Origin: Desulfopila aestuarii DSM 18488
Lineage (GTDB): Bacteria; Desulfobacterota; Desulfobulbia; Desulfobulbales; Desulfocapsaceae
Assembly (NCBI GenBank): GCA_945863875.1
Contig: CAMBBS010000001.1
Span: 186,001-250,000 of the forward strand
Length of the DNA: 64,000 nucleotides
Direction of reading: 5' to 3'
Translations under genes and position numbers: made by a program
Shown here: positions 17,259 to 26,782 of the stretch, one piece after another
Numbering within the stretch: position 1 is the stretch's first letter
How the letters are laid out: each line of letters begins with the position of its first letter
Notes under the pieces: generated by a model
The model's input: only the letters and a program-made list of their open reading frames with translations
Told to the model about the DNA's origin: nothing
Database searches by the model: none

Positions 17259-19214
17259 ATGAGTGATCAAGTAAAGATGACCCCATTGAATTATTCCGAG
17301 GATCGGCCAAAGGCTAAGAATCCTGTGAAAATAATGGATCTGTCCCTGCGTGATGGACATCAGTCTCTCTTTGCGACGCGTGGTCGTACGGAGGATATGA
17401 TACCGGTGGCGGAGCTGATGGATGAGGTCGGCTTCTGGGCAATTGAAACCTGGGGTGGTGCAACGTTTGATACCATGCACCGGTTCCTCAATGAAGACCC
17501 ATGGGAGCGGCTGCGCACCCTGAAAAGGTACATCAAAAAGACGCCTTTTTCTATGCTGCTGCGGGCACAGAACCTGGTCGGTTACCGCAACTACGCCGAT
17601 GATCTGGCCTATGCTTTTGTCGATCGTGCGGCGGCCAACGGCATGGATGTTTTCCGAACCTTTGATGCGCTGAATGACTATCGCAACTTTGAGACCGTTG
17701 TGAAAGGGATCAAAAAGGCCGGGAAGCATTTCCAGGGGTGTATCTGTTATACCCTGACCGAACCCCGTCTCGGCGGAGAAGTTTATAACCTCGACTACTA
17801 TACCGACAGGGCGAAAACCCTGGAGGATATGGGCGCGGATTCCGTCTGTGTAAAGGATATGGCCGGGTTGATGGCACCGTATGATGCCTATCCGCTGATC
17901 AAGGCCTTGAAAAAAGCGGTGCGGGTCCCCATTCACTTGCACAGCCACTTTACGTCCGGCATGTCGCCGATGACCCATCTGAAGGCGATTGAGGCGGGCG
18001 TGGATATTATCGACACCTGTATGACCCCGTATGCCTACAGAACGTCCCATGCCGCGGTCGAGCCGCTGGTAATGGCCCTGCTCGGCACCAACCGCGATAC
18101 CGGTTTTGATATTAAAAAGCTCGCGGTTATAAACGAGATTTTTGAAAGAGAGGTGATGCCGAAATATAAGCATCTGCTCGATGATTCAAAGGTCTCCATC
18201 ATTGATATCAATGTCCTGCTGCATCAGACCCCCGGCGGTATGCTGTCGAATCTGGTCAATCAGCTGCGGGAAATGGACGCCCTGGATAAAATCGGCGAGG
18301 TCTACAAGGAATTGCCGCGGGTGCGAAAAGACCTCGGACAGATTCCCCTCGTTACCCCAACCAGTCAGATTGTTGGCGTGCAGACGGTCAATAACGTGCT
18401 GCATGATACCCCGGACGAACGGTACAAGATGATTACCGGACAGGTGAAGGATCTCTGTTATGGCCTGTACGGCAAAACTGCGGTACCGATCAACGCCGAA
18501 CTGCAGAAAAAGGCCCTGAAGGGTTACCCCCGTGGCGAAGAACCGATCACCTGTCGGCCGGCGGAAGTGCTTGAACCGGAGCTGGAAAAGGCCAAAAGCG
18601 AAATCGGGGACCTGGCGGTTGACCTCGATGATCTCATCCTCTACGCGCAATTTCCTGTTACCGGGAAGAAGTTTCTCGAATGGAAATACGGCAAAGCCGA
18701 GCCACCGGCGAGCGTCAAACCGATCAGTCTTGAAGAGGTAAAGAAAAAAGACGAAATTATCAAGAAGGCCAAAGCCGGTAAACTTATTGAACCAAAACCG
18801 GATACTCCAGCGAAAACGGCGGCAGTGAGGACCTTCAACGTTTTTGTTGATAATGAATACTTCAATGTGGAGGTCGATGCTACCGGCGATGTGCAAGCCG
18901 TTCCGGCATCACGCCCCGCTGCCGCTGGCCCGGCTCCGGCGCAAACCGCAGTCGCTGCCCCTGCACAGGCAGCCGCGCCTCAACCGGTCGCCCCGGTCGA
19001 TGGCACGCTGCTTCTGGCACCGATGCCTGGTATGATCATTAAATACGAGAAAAAGGCCGGCGATGTCGTCAAGAAGGGGGATCCCCTTGTCGTTCTGGAA
19101 GCGATGAAAATGGAGAACGCCCTGGTCGCTCCCTGCGACGGAACTGTGCAAGGTATTAAATTTGCCAGTGGCGACAGTGTTGCCAAAGGCGCGGTACTCT
19201 GTATCATAAGCTGA
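17259..19214 (+). CDS. oadA: Transcarboxylase 5S / oxaloacetate decarboxylase alpha / pyruvate carboxylase subunit B with fused biotin domain
   Basis: Carries out the pyruvate/oxaloacetate half-reaction. The 651-residue protein has an HMGL-like TIM barrel (D-L-S-L-R-D-G-H-Q-S near 28; H-L-H-S-H-F-T-S-G-M with metal-binding histidines near 228; K-D-M-A-G carrying the carbamylated-lysine region), a conserved carboxylase domain, an Ala/Pro linker (about 548-580) and a C-terminal biotin-carrier domain with E-A-M-K-M, biotin on Lys617. GAGGAG precedes ATG 17259. With the 12S subunit upstream and no beta subunit in this operon, a Wood-Werkman transcarboxylase is the best reading; it could also pair with OadB encoded at 24748 as an oxaloacetate decarboxylase. 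Confidence 0.88.
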   Translation: MSDQVKMTPLNYSEDRPKAKNPVKIMDLSLRDGHQSLFATRGRTEDMIPVAELMDEVGFWAIETWGGATFDTMHRFLNEDPWERLRTLKRYIKKTPFSMLLRAQNLVGYRNYADDLAYAFVDRAAANGMDVFRTFDALNDYRNFETVVKGIKKAGKHFQGCICYTLTEPRLGGEVYNLDYYTDRAKTLEDMGADSVCVKDMAGLMAPYDAYPLIKALKKAVRVPIHLHSHFTSGMSPMTHLKAIEAGVDIIDTCMTPYAYRTSHAAVEPLVMALLGTNRDTGFDIKKLAVINEIFEREVMPKYKHLLDDSKVSIIDINVLLHQTPGGMLSNLVNQLREMDALDKIGEVYKELPRVRKDLGQIPLVTPTSQIVGVQTVNNVLHDTPDERYKMITGQVKDLCYGLYGKTAVPINAELQKKALKGYPRGEEPITCRPAEVLEPELEKAKSEIGDLAVDLDDLILYAQFPVTGKKFLEWKYGKAEPPASVKPISLEEVKKKDEIIKKAKAGKLIEPKPDTPAKTAAVRTFNVFVDNEYFNVEVDATGDVQAVPASRPAAAGPAPAQTAVAAPAQAAAPQPVAPVDGTLLLAPMPGMIIKYEKKAGDVVKKGDPLVVLEAMKMENALVAPCDGTVQGIKFASGDSVAKGAVLCIIS

Positions 19215-19223
19215 TTTTTTCCC

Positions 19224-19273
19224 CTGAGGTGCGGGACGTCGCTTGTCCCTCCTTGCGAAGTCGCGCACCTCAG
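19224..19273. terminator. Stem-loop after the 5S gene
   Basis: CTGAGGTGCG at 19224-19233 pairs perfectly with CGCACCTCAG at 19264-19273 across a 30-base loop that contains further pairing. Only a weak T-rich tail follows, so it may be an attenuator or processing site rather than a full terminator. Confidence 0.45.
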
Positions 19274-19363
19274 CTTATTTGTTTGCCTGTAAACGGATGG
19301 ATACGAGACAGAGCAGGCAGAGATCTTTTCTGTCAGAGACTTTTTTGAGCTGCGAGGTTTTAG

Positions 19364-19873
19364 ATGATTATCAAGGAGCTGAATGGGCATACCCCGAAAT
19401 TTGGCGAGGATTGTTTCCTTGCGGAAAACTCGGTGATCGTCGGTGATGTGGTCATGGGGGATCATTGCTCTATCTGGTTTAACGCGGTTCTTCGTGGCGA
19501 TGTGCATTACATCAGAATGGGCAATAAGGTGAACATTCAGGACGGAGCCGTGGTGCATTGCACCTACAAAAAATTCCCAACAAATATCGGCAACAATGTT
19601 TCTGTTGGCCATAACGCGATTGTTCACGGCTGCACCATTCACGATAATGTGCTGGTCGGCATGGGCGCTATTGTCATGGATAACTGTGTTGTGGAGAGCA
19701 ATACGATTATCGCCGCCGGTGCGGTTGTGACCCAGGGCACCCGTGTTGAATCAGGGACGATTTACGCCGGAGTACCGGCCAGAAAAGTAAAAGATATCAG
19801 CCAGGAACTCATTTCCGGCGAGATTGAGAGGATAGCGGAGAACTATGTCAAATATTCCGGCTGGTATAAATAG
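19364..19873 (+). CDS. Gamma-class carbonic anhydrase family protein
   Basis: A 169-residue left-handed beta-helix protein with hexapeptide repeats. Typical gamma-CA/YrdA segments are visible: R-G-D-V-H-Y-I-R (Arg/Asp pair), N-I-Q-D-G-A-V-V-H-C (first zinc His), S-V-G-H-N-A-I-V-H-G-C (two more His) and V-G-M-G-A-I-V-M-D. The zinc ligands are present, so CO2/bicarbonate interconversion is possible; many members are inactive, so activity is not certain. It is the last gene of the plus-strand propionate operon and could supply or remove bicarbonate/CO2 for the carboxylation steps. It ends convergent with meaB. Confidence 0.85.
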   Translation: MIIKELNGHTPKFGEDCFLAENSVIVGDVVMGDHCSIWFNAVLRGDVHYIRMGNKVNIQDGAVVHCTYKKFPTNIGNNVSVGHNAIVHGCTIHDNVLVGMGAIVMDNCVVESNTIIAAGAVVTQGTRVESGTIYAGVPARKVKDISQELISGEIERIAENYVKYSGWYK

Positions 19874-19913
19874 CGCAGGCCTGCACGCCAAAGACATCGA
19901 GTTTTCCCGCTGA

Positions 19914-20900
19914 TTACAATCGTTTTTCCTGCAAAAAGGCCAGGAGCGCATCGGCCGCGGCGGTAGGGGAGGTGCGCTTCATTTCGACGTCCTTTCGCAA
20001 GGTGGGCATAGTGGCCTTTACCTGCGGGTCGTTGTAAAACCATTGGCGCAGCCCCTCCTCAAGGAGAAAAGACATCCAGTCGAGCGCCTGGTGCCTTCTC
20101 TTCTCATCCATCTCGCCACTCTCGGTCAGTTTCTGCCGGTGGTCCAGAATAGTTTCCCAGATTTTGTCGATACCGGTATGTTCGAGGGCGCTGCAGGTGA
20201 GAACCTGCGGACTCCAGTTGGGGCTGTTCGGCATAAGCATGTGCAGGGCGGTCTGGTACTCCTTGCAGGCAATCTGCGCCCGCAGCACATTGTCACCGTC
20301 CGCCTTGTTGATGACAATGGTATCGGCCACCTCGAGAACGCCTTTTTTGATGCCCTGCAGTTCATCACCTGCCCCGGCAATCATCAGCACCAGAAAAAAA
20401 TCCACCATCGAGGCCACGGTGGTCTCCGATTGACCGACGCCGACGGTTTCAATGATGACAACATCATAACCAGCAGCCTCGCAGGCGAGCATGGTTTCCC
20501 TGGTTTTTCTGCCGACACCGCCGAGTGTCCCGCTTGAGGGAGAAGGGCGGATAAAGGCATTCGCGTTCACGGCCAGTTTCTCCATACGCGTTTTGTCACC
20601 GAGGATGGAGCCGCCGCTGCGGGTACTGCTCGGATCGATGGCCAGCACTGCCACCCGGTGACCTTTTTCGGTGAGCATGTTGCCAAAACTCTCGATGTAG
20701 GTGCTTTTGCCGGCACCCGGCACACCGGTTATGCCGATCCGATATCCCTTGCCGGTGTAGGGAAGGAGTTTGTCGATAATTGTTCTGGCCAGCTCCTGGT
20801 GGGCGGGCAAGGTGCTTTCGATGAGGGTGATGGTTCTCGCGAGCATCAAACGATCCCGGCTGAGAACACCATCGATATATTCCTGGGGGGTTTTAAGCAT
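19914..20900 (-). CDS. meaB: Methylmalonyl-CoA mutase-associated GTPase MeaB (ArgK)
   Basis: G-protein chaperone that protects the B12-dependent mutase and gates cofactor loading. The 328-residue protein has P-loop G-V-P-G-A-G-K-S-T at 59-67, D-P-S-S-T-R-S-G-G-S-I-L-G-D-K-T-R-M, E-T-V-G-V-G-Q-S-E and the base motif N-K-A-D. I chose the ATG at 20900 because it gives the family's usual N terminus; the frame is open 56 codons further, almost to the mutase stop, but that stretch includes a perfect 9-bp hairpin (21022-21044) and does not look like protein. It follows the mutase gene on the same strand, the standard arrangement. Confidence 0.93.
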   Translation of the reverse strand: MLKTPQEYIDGVLSRDRLMLARTITLIESTLPAHQELARTIIDKLLPYTGKGYRIGITGVPGAGKSTYIESFGNMLTEKGHRVAVLAIDPSSTRSGGSILGDKTRMEKLAVNANAFIRPSPSSGTLGGVGRKTRETMLACEAAGYDVVIIETVGVGQSETTVASMVDFFLVLMIAGAGDELQGIKKGVLEVADTIVINKADGDNVLRAQIACKEYQTALHMLMPNSPNWSPQVLTCSALEHTGIDKIWETILDHRQKLTESGEMDEKRRHQALDWMSFLLEEGLRQWFYNDPQVKATMPTLRKDVEMKRTSPTAAADALLAFLQEKRL

Positions 20901-21021
20901 GGAAGAAGGCTTGAGTTGAAAATTTATCGGGAAATCGCCGTTGGAAAGTAAAACACAGGGGATCCAGCGATCAAGCGAGGGAGAATCGCCGGACCCCTTG
21001 TGGTGCTGCCGGATGGTACTG

Positions 21022-21044
21022 ACCATCCCGACAAGCGGGATGGT
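21022..21044. repeat. Hairpin between mutase and meaB
   Basis: ACCATCCCG at 21022-21030 pairs with CGGGATGGT at 21036-21044 around a 5-base loop. There is no T-run. It lies in the leader between the mutase stop and the chosen meaB start and may reduce expression of meaB relative to the mutase. Confidence 0.5.
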
Positions 21045-21070
21045 GGCGCACCTTGTCTGAATATGCATCT

Positions 21071-23212
21071 CTACTTGAGATATTTTTCCTCGAGAAGAGA
21101 AAGGGTTTTGTCGGCGGAGACGGGAATCGGTGTACCCGGTCCGAAGATGGCCTTGACGCCGGCTTTATAGAGAAAATCGTAGTCAGCAGGCGGGATGACT
21201 CCCCCGGCGACAACGATAATGTCCTGGCCGCCGATTTTCTTCAGTTCCTCGATCAGTGACGGAATAAGTGATTTATGTCCGGCGGCAAGGCTCGATGCCC
21301 CGACGACATGGACATCGTTTTCGATGGCCATTTTCGCGGCCTCTTCCGGGGTCTGGAACATCGGGCTGATATCGACATCAAAACCGAGATCGGCGTAGGC
21401 GCTGGCGATGACCTTGAAGCCGCGGTCATGGCCGTCCTGGCCCATTTTCGTCACGAGCAGACGAGGGCGTCGGCCTTGTTTTTCAAGGAAAACGTTGGTT
21501 CGTTCCTTGATGGCGTTGAAAACTGAATTGTCACTGTGAAATTCCGAGGAGTAGGCACCGGAGATGCAGCGGGTGGTGGCGACGAAACGGCCGAAAACCG
21601 CCTCCATGGCATCGGAAATTTCACCAACTGTCGCCCGGGCCCGAACGGCAGGCAGGGCCGCCTCGAGCAGATTGCCGTCGTTTTGCGCTGCTGCAGTGAG
21701 ATCGGCAAGTGCTTTGTCGACGGCAGCCTGATTACGGCTGGCCTTGATCTCTTTTAGGCGGGCTACCTGTTCGTCACGCACAGTGGCCGGTACTTCCCGT
21801 ACCTCAAAGTCGATTTTTTCATCGGTCAGCTTGTATTTGTTGACGCCGACAATGACGTCAAGACCCTGATCGATTCTCGCCTGCTTGCGGGCAGCGGATT
21901 CCTCGATGCGCATTTTCGGCATTCCGCTTTCGATGGCCTTGGCCATGCCGCCCAGTCCGGCAATCTCGTCGATGATTTTCTGTGCCTCATCAATAATACT
22001 GTTGGTAAGCGACTCGATGTAGTAAGAGCCGCCTAAGGGATCGACAACATGACAGACTTGCGATTCTTCCTGAATGATGATCTGGGTATTTCTGGCAATA
22101 CGCGCGGAAAAATCAGTGGGCAGGCCGATGGCCTCATCAAAGGAATTGGTGTGCAGGGACTGGGTGCCGCCAAGAACCGCGGACATCGCCTCCAGCGTCG
22201 TGCGGATGATGTTATTGTAGGGATCCTGTTCCGTGAGACTCCAGCCGGAAGTCTGGCAATGGGTCCGCAGCATGGAAGATTTCGCATTCTTTGGATTAAA
22301 CTCGCTCATCAGTCGATGCCAGAGGAATCTGGCCGCGCGCAGCATGGCGATGTCCATGAAGAAGTTCATGCCGATGCCGAAAAAGAAAGACAGCCTGGGC
22401 GCAAAGGTATCGACATCCATGCCGCTTTTCAGGGCTGCCCGCACATACTCAACGCCGTCGGCCAGGGTAAAGGCGGTCTGCAGGACGCTGTTGGCGCCGG
22501 CTTCCATCATATGATAGCCGCTGATGCTGATGGTGTTGTACTTCGGCATGGTCTTCGAGCAGAAGGCCATGATGTCGGAGATGATCCGCATGGATGGCCC
22601 CGGAGGATAGATATAGGTGTTTCGCGTCAGATATTCCTTGAGGATATCATTTTGGATGGTGCCGGACAGCTGGTCGTGGCTGACACCCTGTTCTTCTGCG
22701 GCAACGATATAGCCGGCGAGAATGGGAATAACCGCACCGTTCATCGTCATGGAGACAGACATCTGGTCGAGCGGGATGCCGTCAAAGAGGATTTTCATGT
22801 CTTCGACGGAATCAATGGCCACGCCGGCTTTGCCGATATCTCCGGCTACCCGGGGATGGTCCGAATCATAGCCCCGATGGGTGGCGAGGTCAAAGGCGAC
22901 GGATAATCCTTTCTGGCCGGCGGCAAGCGCCTTATGGTAAAAAGCGTTCGATTCCTTGGCGGTAGAAAAGCCGGCATACTGCCGGATCGTCCAGGGGCGC
23001 CCGGCGTACATGGTTGTCATGGGGCCGCGGGTGTAGGGGGCCATTCCCGGCATGGTGTTGAGCGCGTCCAGACCATCGAGGTCTTCTGCCGTATAGAGCG
23101 CCTTCACTTTTATACCTTCCGGGGTCATCCAGTCGAGGGTGTCCACGGACTTTCCCTTCATCTGTTTGGAGGCGAGTTCTGCCCATTTCGCTAATTTTGC
23201 ATTCTCTGCCAT
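21071..23212 (-). CDS. scpA: Methylmalonyl-CoA mutase, single-chain (adenosylcobalamin-dependent)
   Basis: Converts (R)-methylmalonyl-CoA to succinyl-CoA. At 713 residues it is the full-length catalytic chain: N-terminal TIM barrel with the substrate segment T-R-G-P-M-T-T-M-Y and [11 protein letters not shown], the [17 protein letters not shown] segment, and a C-terminal B12 domain with D-G-H-D-R-G (cobalt-ligand His595) and G-A-S-S-L-A-A-G-H. Sequence [11 protein letters not shown] near the middle is typical. AAAGGAGC precedes the ATG. It lies in a minus-strand operon TetR - epimerase - mutase - meaB. Confidence 0.96.
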   Translation of the reverse strand: MAENAKLAKWAELASKQMKGKSVDTLDWMTPEGIKVKALYTAEDLDGLDALNTMPGMAPYTRGPMTTMYAGRPWTIRQYAGFSTAKESNAFYHKALAAGQKGLSVAFDLATHRGYDSDHPRVAGDIGKAGVAIDSVEDMKILFDGIPLDQMSVSMTMNGAVIPILAGYIVAAEEQGVSHDQLSGTIQNDILKEYLTRNTYIYPPGPSMRIISDIMAFCSKTMPKYNTISISGYHMMEAGANSVLQTAFTLADGVEYVRAALKSGMDVDTFAPRLSFFFGIGMNFFMDIAMLRAARFLWHRLMSEFNPKNAKSSMLRTHCQTSGWSLTEQDPYNNIIRTTLEAMSAVLGGTQSLHTNSFDEAIGLPTDFSARIARNTQIIIQEESQVCHVVDPLGGSYYIESLTNSIIDEAQKIIDEIAGLGGMAKAIESGMPKMRIEESAARKQARIDQGLDVIVGVNKYKLTDEKIDFEVREVPATVRDEQVARLKEIKASRNQAAVDKALADLTAAAQNDGNLLEAALPAVRARATVGEISDAMEAVFGRFVATTRCISGAYSSEFHSDNSVFNAIKERTNVFLEKQGRRPRLLVTKMGQDGHDRGFKVIASAYADLGFDVDISPMFQTPEEAAKMAIENDVHVVGASSLAAGHKSLIPSLIEELKKIGGQDIIVVAGGVIPPADYDFLYKAGVKAIFGPGTPIPVSADKTLSLLEEKYLK

Positions 23213-23279
23213 CGGTTGCTCCTTTCGTGCGTATGGTTATATCCCCGGCCGGGGATTATGATGCTGTAGGGGACAGGGA

Positions 23280-23684
23280 CTAGGAACGTTCGCAAAGCTC
23301 AACCAGCACGCCACCTGTCGCTTTTGGGTGAAGGAATGCAATTTTGGCCCCCCCGGCACCGATTCGAGGTTGCTGATCTATCAATTGGATGCCCTTATCC
23401 TTCAACTCCTGCAGGGCTTCCTCAATATTGGCTACCCTGAAGGCCACGTGCTGGAAGCCGGTGCCTTTTTTTTCAATGAATTTGGCGACCGGGCCATCTG
23501 GCGCGGTGGATTCAAGCAGCTCGACCTCGCTTTCTCCAACGGGGAAAAAAGCGGTAGTCACTTTTTGTGTCTCCACCGTTTCCGCCCCTTCAAATTTGAG
23601 GCCAAGTACATCTGACCAGAAATTTTTTCCATCATCAATGCTGTTTACGGCTATTCCTAAGTGGTCAATTTTCAGTATTTTCAT
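23280..23684 (-). CDS. mce: Methylmalonyl-CoA epimerase
   Basis: Interconverts (S)- and (R)-methylmalonyl-CoA, linking the carboxyltransferases to the mutase. A 134-residue glyoxalase/VOC-fold protein with metal ligands at D-H-L-G-I-A-V (His near 8), G-F-Q-H-V-A-F-R-V (His near 83) and the C-terminal V-L-V-E-L-C-E (Glu). ATG 23684 has GGGAGG upstream; the frame extends further, but without a ribosome site and into non-protein-like sequence. It lies 67 bp upstream of the mutase gene and 73 bp after the TetR gene, in the same operon. Confidence 0.93.
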   Translation of the reverse strand: MKILKIDHLGIAVNSIDDGKNFWSDVLGLKFEGAETVETQKVTTAFFPVGESEVELLESTAPDGPVAKFIEKKGTGFQHVAFRVANIEEALQELKDKGIQLIDQQPRIGAGGAKIAFLHPKATGGVLVELCERS

Positions 23685-23757
23685 TGCATGCCTCCCAAAA
23701 AAGGTGAGAAAAGTACGATGTGTTGCCGAGACGGCTTGGTCGTATGCCGGCCTGGCG

Positions 23758-24381
23758 CTATTCTTTTTCAGGGTGAGACCCCTGAATCGATTGTTGAGGC
23801 CTCGCCAACATTCCCTGCCAGACCATCTCAAACATTATGTTCGCCTGTTCCGCGAGAGATTCATTTTTCCCGCGGAGTATCCACATAAAAAAACTGCGCT
23901 GCACAAAACCCATGAAGAAATCGAGCAGGGTGCCGGCCCGAACATGGGGATTGAGGATGCCTTCCTTTTGTCCCTGTCTGAGGACATCGATCATCAGGGT
24001 CATCATTCTGGGTTGGTCAAATGTTTCGTCCGCCATCCACGTCTTCATCGGCAGGGTCATGAAAACTATCCTGCCAAGCCCCTCGTGACGCTCGTAGTAG
24101 TCGAGCTGCAACCAGAAAACCTTGCGCAATTTTTCTTTGAGATTCTCTATTCCCTGCAGATGATCGACGATACGGTCCGTCAATTTTCCCATCCATATGT
24201 CGACGAAAGCAAATACCAGCCGTTCTTTGCTGCCGTAATGCTTGTAGATGGTCGTAAAGCTGACTCCGGCTTTGTTGGCAATGTCACGAATGGAGGCCCG
24301 ATGGAAGTCAGAGCTGGAAAAGACCTCCAGAACGGCCTTTTCGAGTCGCCGGTGTATGTCGCTGTTTAATTCATCTGACAT
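23758..24381 (-). CDS. TetR/AcrR-family regulator 1 (propionate operon)
   Basis: A 207-residue regulator with an N-terminal TetR helix-turn-helix (A-S-I-R-D-I-A-N-K-A-G-V-S-F-T-T-I-Y-K-H-Y-G-S-K-E). It is a clear paralogue of the TetR protein at 28410: the recognition helix is identical and most of the ligand-binding domain matches (for example L-K-E-K-L-R-K-V-F-W-L and D-Y-Y-E-R-H-E). It is the first gene of the operon with epimerase, mutase and MeaB, and a GTAACAATGTTAC-like palindrome lies about 185 bp upstream, so autoregulation is likely. The ligand may be a CoA ester such as propionyl-CoA; that is inference. Confidence 0.88.
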   Translation of the reverse strand: MSDELNSDIHRRLEKAVLEVFSSSDFHRASIRDIANKAGVSFTTIYKHYGSKERLVFAFVDIWMGKLTDRIVDHLQGIENLKEKLRKVFWLQLDYYERHEGLGRIVFMTLPMKTWMADETFDQPRMMTLMIDVLRQGQKEGILNPHVRAGTLLDFFMGFVQRSFFMWILRGKNESLAEQANIMFEMVWQGMLARPQQSIQGSHPEKE

Positions 24382-24747
24382 ATTGGTTGTTTAGTGGTAG
24401 TTGAAAAACCTTGTTCTTGCTGTGGGAAAAAGTCCCGGGATTGTTGCCAACCAGAAGCGGTCTTTTCGTGCGCTGAAGTAGCATCGTTATTGTTGCTGTA
24501 AAAAGTTAATTTACTGAATTGCCGCAAAAAAATGGAGCGTGTTTTTTTCAAATACTTTTTGTGGATAACAATGTTACACTTACTTGTAATGTATTGCTGA
24601 AAACTTTACAAGTAAAAAGCTGTGCCTTGAGGATGCAAATTTTTATATACTGGAAGAGGGGAAAAACCCCCAGGCCAGTGACCCCGGCCATTCCCGCAAT
24701 GGGACAAGGCGTCCGGCGGTCATTGCCGGACGTTCCTCCCCCAGGCC
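24382..24747. other. Intergenic region between oadB 3' end and TetR1 promoter side
   Basis: 366 bp without a recognisable gene. From the right it holds the oadB 3' end with a GTCCGGC/GCCGGAC hairpin at 24711-24731 (no T-run), and near 24565 the candidate TetR operator. The AT-rich part next to TetR1 is the likely promoter. Confidence 0.5.
24565..24577. promoter_or_regulatory. Candidate TetR operator upstream of TetR1
   Basis: ATAACAATGTTAC differs by one base from the perfect palindrome GTAAC-AAT-GTTAC at the second TetR gene. It lies about 185 bp upstream of the TetR1 start, within the AT-rich promoter region. Confidence 0.55.
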
Positions 24748-25911
24748 CTAATTGCCGAAAAGAGACAGGAGCACCCCCGCGGAAACCGCCGAGCCGATGA
24801 CCCCGGCAACGTTTGGTCCCATGGCGTGCATGAGCAGAAAATTGCCCGGATCTTCTTTCTGGCCAACCACCTGAGATACCCTGGCCGCCATCGGTACCGC
24901 CGAAACACCGGCCGAACCGATCAGCGGGTTAATGCTGACGTTCATCACCTTGTTCATCAGCTTGGCAAGAAGTACCCCGGAAGCGGTGCCTATGGCAAAG
25001 GCGGTGACGCCCAGGGTGAGGATGGCCAGGGTTTCAATCTTCAGAAACTGTTCGGCAGTGGCCGTTGCCCCGACGGTCACCCCGAGAAAGATGGTGATGC
25101 TATTGATAAGGGCATTTTTCGAGGTATCTTCAAGTCTGCCGGTAACACCGCATTCTCTGAACAGGTTGCCGAGCATGAGCATGCCGATGAGGGTCGCCGC
25201 CGGTGGCACCATCAAGGAGACGATAATGGTGACAACTATGGGAAAAAGTATTTTTTCTCTTTTCGTCACGTCCCGCAACTGGGTCATTCGAATCATTCTC
25301 TCTTTTTTGCTGGTGAGCAGGCGCATAATCGGCGGTTGGATTATCGGTACCAGGGCCATGTACGAGTAGGCGGCAATGGCAATCGGGCCAAGGAGATGCG
25401 GCGCCAGTTTAGAAGAAAGAAAGATAGCGGTTGGGCCATCCGCGCCGCCGATAATGCCGATGGAGGCGGCTTCCTGGGCAGTAAACAGCCCGGAGGCTAT
25501 CGCTCCTATAAAGGTAATAAAGATGCCGAATTGGGCGGCGGCCCCGAGCAGCAGCGATTTTGGGTTGGCGATGAGTGGTCCGAAGTCGGTCATCGCGCCG
25601 ACGCCCATAAAAATAAGGGGAGGGAATATTCCCAGATGATCCCCCTGAAAGAGATAGTACAGCAGGCCACCCGGTTGAATGGTATGGATAACGTTTTCCT
25701 TTATCTCCATTATCGGCTCGGCCATTAAATCGGCAAAGGGGAGGTTGGTCAGCAGAACGCCGAAGGCGATCGGCACCAGCAGCAGTGGTTCGAATTTTTT
25801 GACAATGGCCAGATAAAGTAAAAGGCAGGCGATGCCGAGCATGGCCATTGCCCCTGCGGTCAGGCCGTAGAATCCTGTACTTCTGGCGAATTCAAGAAGT
25901 GCTTGCAGCAT
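24748..25911 (-). CDS. oadB: Na+-translocating decarboxylase beta subunit (OadB/MmdB)
   Basis: Integral membrane subunit that decarboxylates carboxybiotin and exports Na+. The 387-residue protein is hydrophobic throughout and has the conserved functional regions: [10 protein letters not shown] (essential Asp in the first re-entrant segment), [12 protein letters not shown], and [16 protein letters not shown] near the C terminus. It is the last gene of the minus-strand operon mmdA-mmdD-mmdC-oadB, so methylmalonyl-CoA is the likely substrate; the 5S protein encoded at 17259 could give it an additional oxaloacetate decarboxylase role. Confidence 0.94.
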   Translation of the reverse strand: MLQALLEFARSTGFYGLTAGAMAMLGIACLLLYLAIVKKFEPLLLVPIAFGVLLTNLPFADLMAEPIMEIKENVIHTIQPGGLLYYLFQGDHLGIFPPLIFMGVGAMTDFGPLIANPKSLLLGAAAQFGIFITFIGAIASGLFTAQEAASIGIIGGADGPTAIFLSSKLAPHLLGPIAIAAYSYMALVPIIQPPIMRLLTSKKERMIRMTQLRDVTKREKILFPIVVTIIVSLMVPPAATLIGMLMLGNLFRECGVTGRLEDTSKNALINSITIFLGVTVGATATAEQFLKIETLAILTLGVTAFAIGTASGVLLAKLMNKVMNVSINPLIGSAGVSAVPMAARVSQVVGQKEDPGNFLLMHAMGPNVAGVIGSAVSAGVLLSLFGN

Positions 25912-25929
25912 GATAGATGTCCCCCTTTG

Positions 25930-26331
25930 TTATGACAGGATAACCAGGATATCGCCGGCGTTGACCGCTACGCCCTTGGTCACGTTCAGTTCCTGGACGA
26001 CGCCGTCGGCCGGGGCCAAGAGATCATTTTCCATCTTCATTGCTTCAAGGACCAAAAGCACCTGGCCCTTCTTGACACTCTCGCCGAGGTTGACCAGCAC
26101 CTGCAGGACGGTTCCCGGCATGGGCGCAATGACATTGCCTGGAGCGGCAGCCCCGTCTGTGCTGGCTGCGGCGGGTTTTGGCTGCGGCTGTGCTGCCGGT
26201 TTTGGCAAAACGTGTGCCGGCGCCGCCGGGGCAGCTTGGGCCACTTCCGGCCGAGAGATTGCCTCTTCGGCCAGTTCTTCGATTCCTACCCTGTATTCGC
26301 TCCCGTTGACAACAACTCTGAACATTTTCAT
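25930..26331 (-). CDS. mmdC: Biotin carboxyl carrier subunit of methylmalonyl-CoA decarboxylase (MmdC)
   Basis: A 133-residue biotin protein that shuttles the carboxyl group from MmdA to the beta subunit. It begins with a short conserved domain (M-K-M-F-R-V-V-V-N-G), has an Ala/Pro-rich flexible linker (about 30-65), and ends in a biotinyl domain with E-A-M-K-M-E-N-D, biotin on Lys99. Length and linker match MmdC of Veillonella and Propionigenium. It lies 18 bp upstream of oadB in the same operon. Confidence 0.93.
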   Translation of the reverse strand: MKMFRVVVNGSEYRVGIEELAEEAISRPEVAQAAPAAPAHVLPKPAAQPQPKPAAASTDGAAAPGNVIAPMPGTVLQVLVNLGESVKKGQVLLVLEAMKMENDLLAPADGVVQELNVTKGVAVNAGDILVILS

Positions 26332-26350
26332 CTATGCGACCTCCGTTAGT

Positions 26351-26767
26351 TTATAATCTGTTGTTCATCTGCTCAATAATTCCTGCCCGATTCCAGGCGG
26401 GGGAGCGATCGTCAAGTTTTTCGATATTTTTGATAACTATACTATCCACCGACGTTTTCAGTTTCATGGCAATGACAGCGGCGATGACCGCCACAAGTTC
26501 GTTGTCATCCCGGTGGCTTTCCTCTGTGCCGGCCGTTGGCTGTTGTGCTCTCGGGCCGATTGGCATGGGCTCATCTGGCGCCGTCTTTTTCCTGTTGAGA
26601 ATCTTGTCCATCCAGGAAATGATGAACTGCAGGATGATAAGCGCAGCGAAAGTAATGCCCATCCCCAGTATGGTGGTGATAAGCCCGGCGGCAAGTTTGT
26701 CCGAAATCGATAAGGACTGCATGACCTCTGGATCCGCAAAACGAGCCAGCAGTTCGGTTACAATCAT
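26351..26767 (-). CDS. mmdD: OadG-type delta/gamma subunit (MmdD)
   Basis: Small assembly subunit that holds the decarboxylase complex together. The 138-residue protein has one N-terminal membrane helix (L-I-T-T-I-L-G-M-G-I-T-F-A-A-L-I-I-L), a charged linker, and a C-terminal domain with V-A-V-I-A-A-V-I-A-M and W-N-R-A-G-I-I-E-Q-M-N-N-R, the part that contacts the carboxyltransferase in this family. The 68-residue protein encoded at 17011 resembles this C-terminal part. It lies between mmdA and mmdC. Confidence 0.85.
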   Translation of the reverse strand: MIVTELLARFADPEVMQSLSISDKLAAGLITTILGMGITFAALIILQFIISWMDKILNRKKTAPDEPMPIGPRAQQPTAGTEESHRDDNELVAVIAAVIAMKLKTSVDSIVIKNIEKLDDRSPAWNRAGIIEQMNNRL

Positions 26768-26782
26768 GTTTTTCTCCTCCTG

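Noticed and set aside
17238-18173. 311-codon open frame opposite to the 5S gene
   Set aside because: Shadow of a strongly conserved gene; composition rich in His, Arg and Gly without domain features.
20901-21068. N-terminal extension of MeaB up to the mutase stop
   Set aside because: The extra 56 codons contain a hairpin and do not resemble MeaB; the family N terminus begins at 20900.
23389-24369. 326-codon open frame opposite to the epimerase and TetR1 genes
   Set aside because: It is antisense to two clear genes, has no ribosome site and no recognisable protein features.
24558-24577. Resemblance of TTGTGGATAACAATGTTAC to the lac operator
   Set aside because: The shared part is only GGATAACAAT; the core AACAATGTT recurs at the TetR and prpE promoters and is better explained as a TetR operator. 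No LacI-type gene is present.
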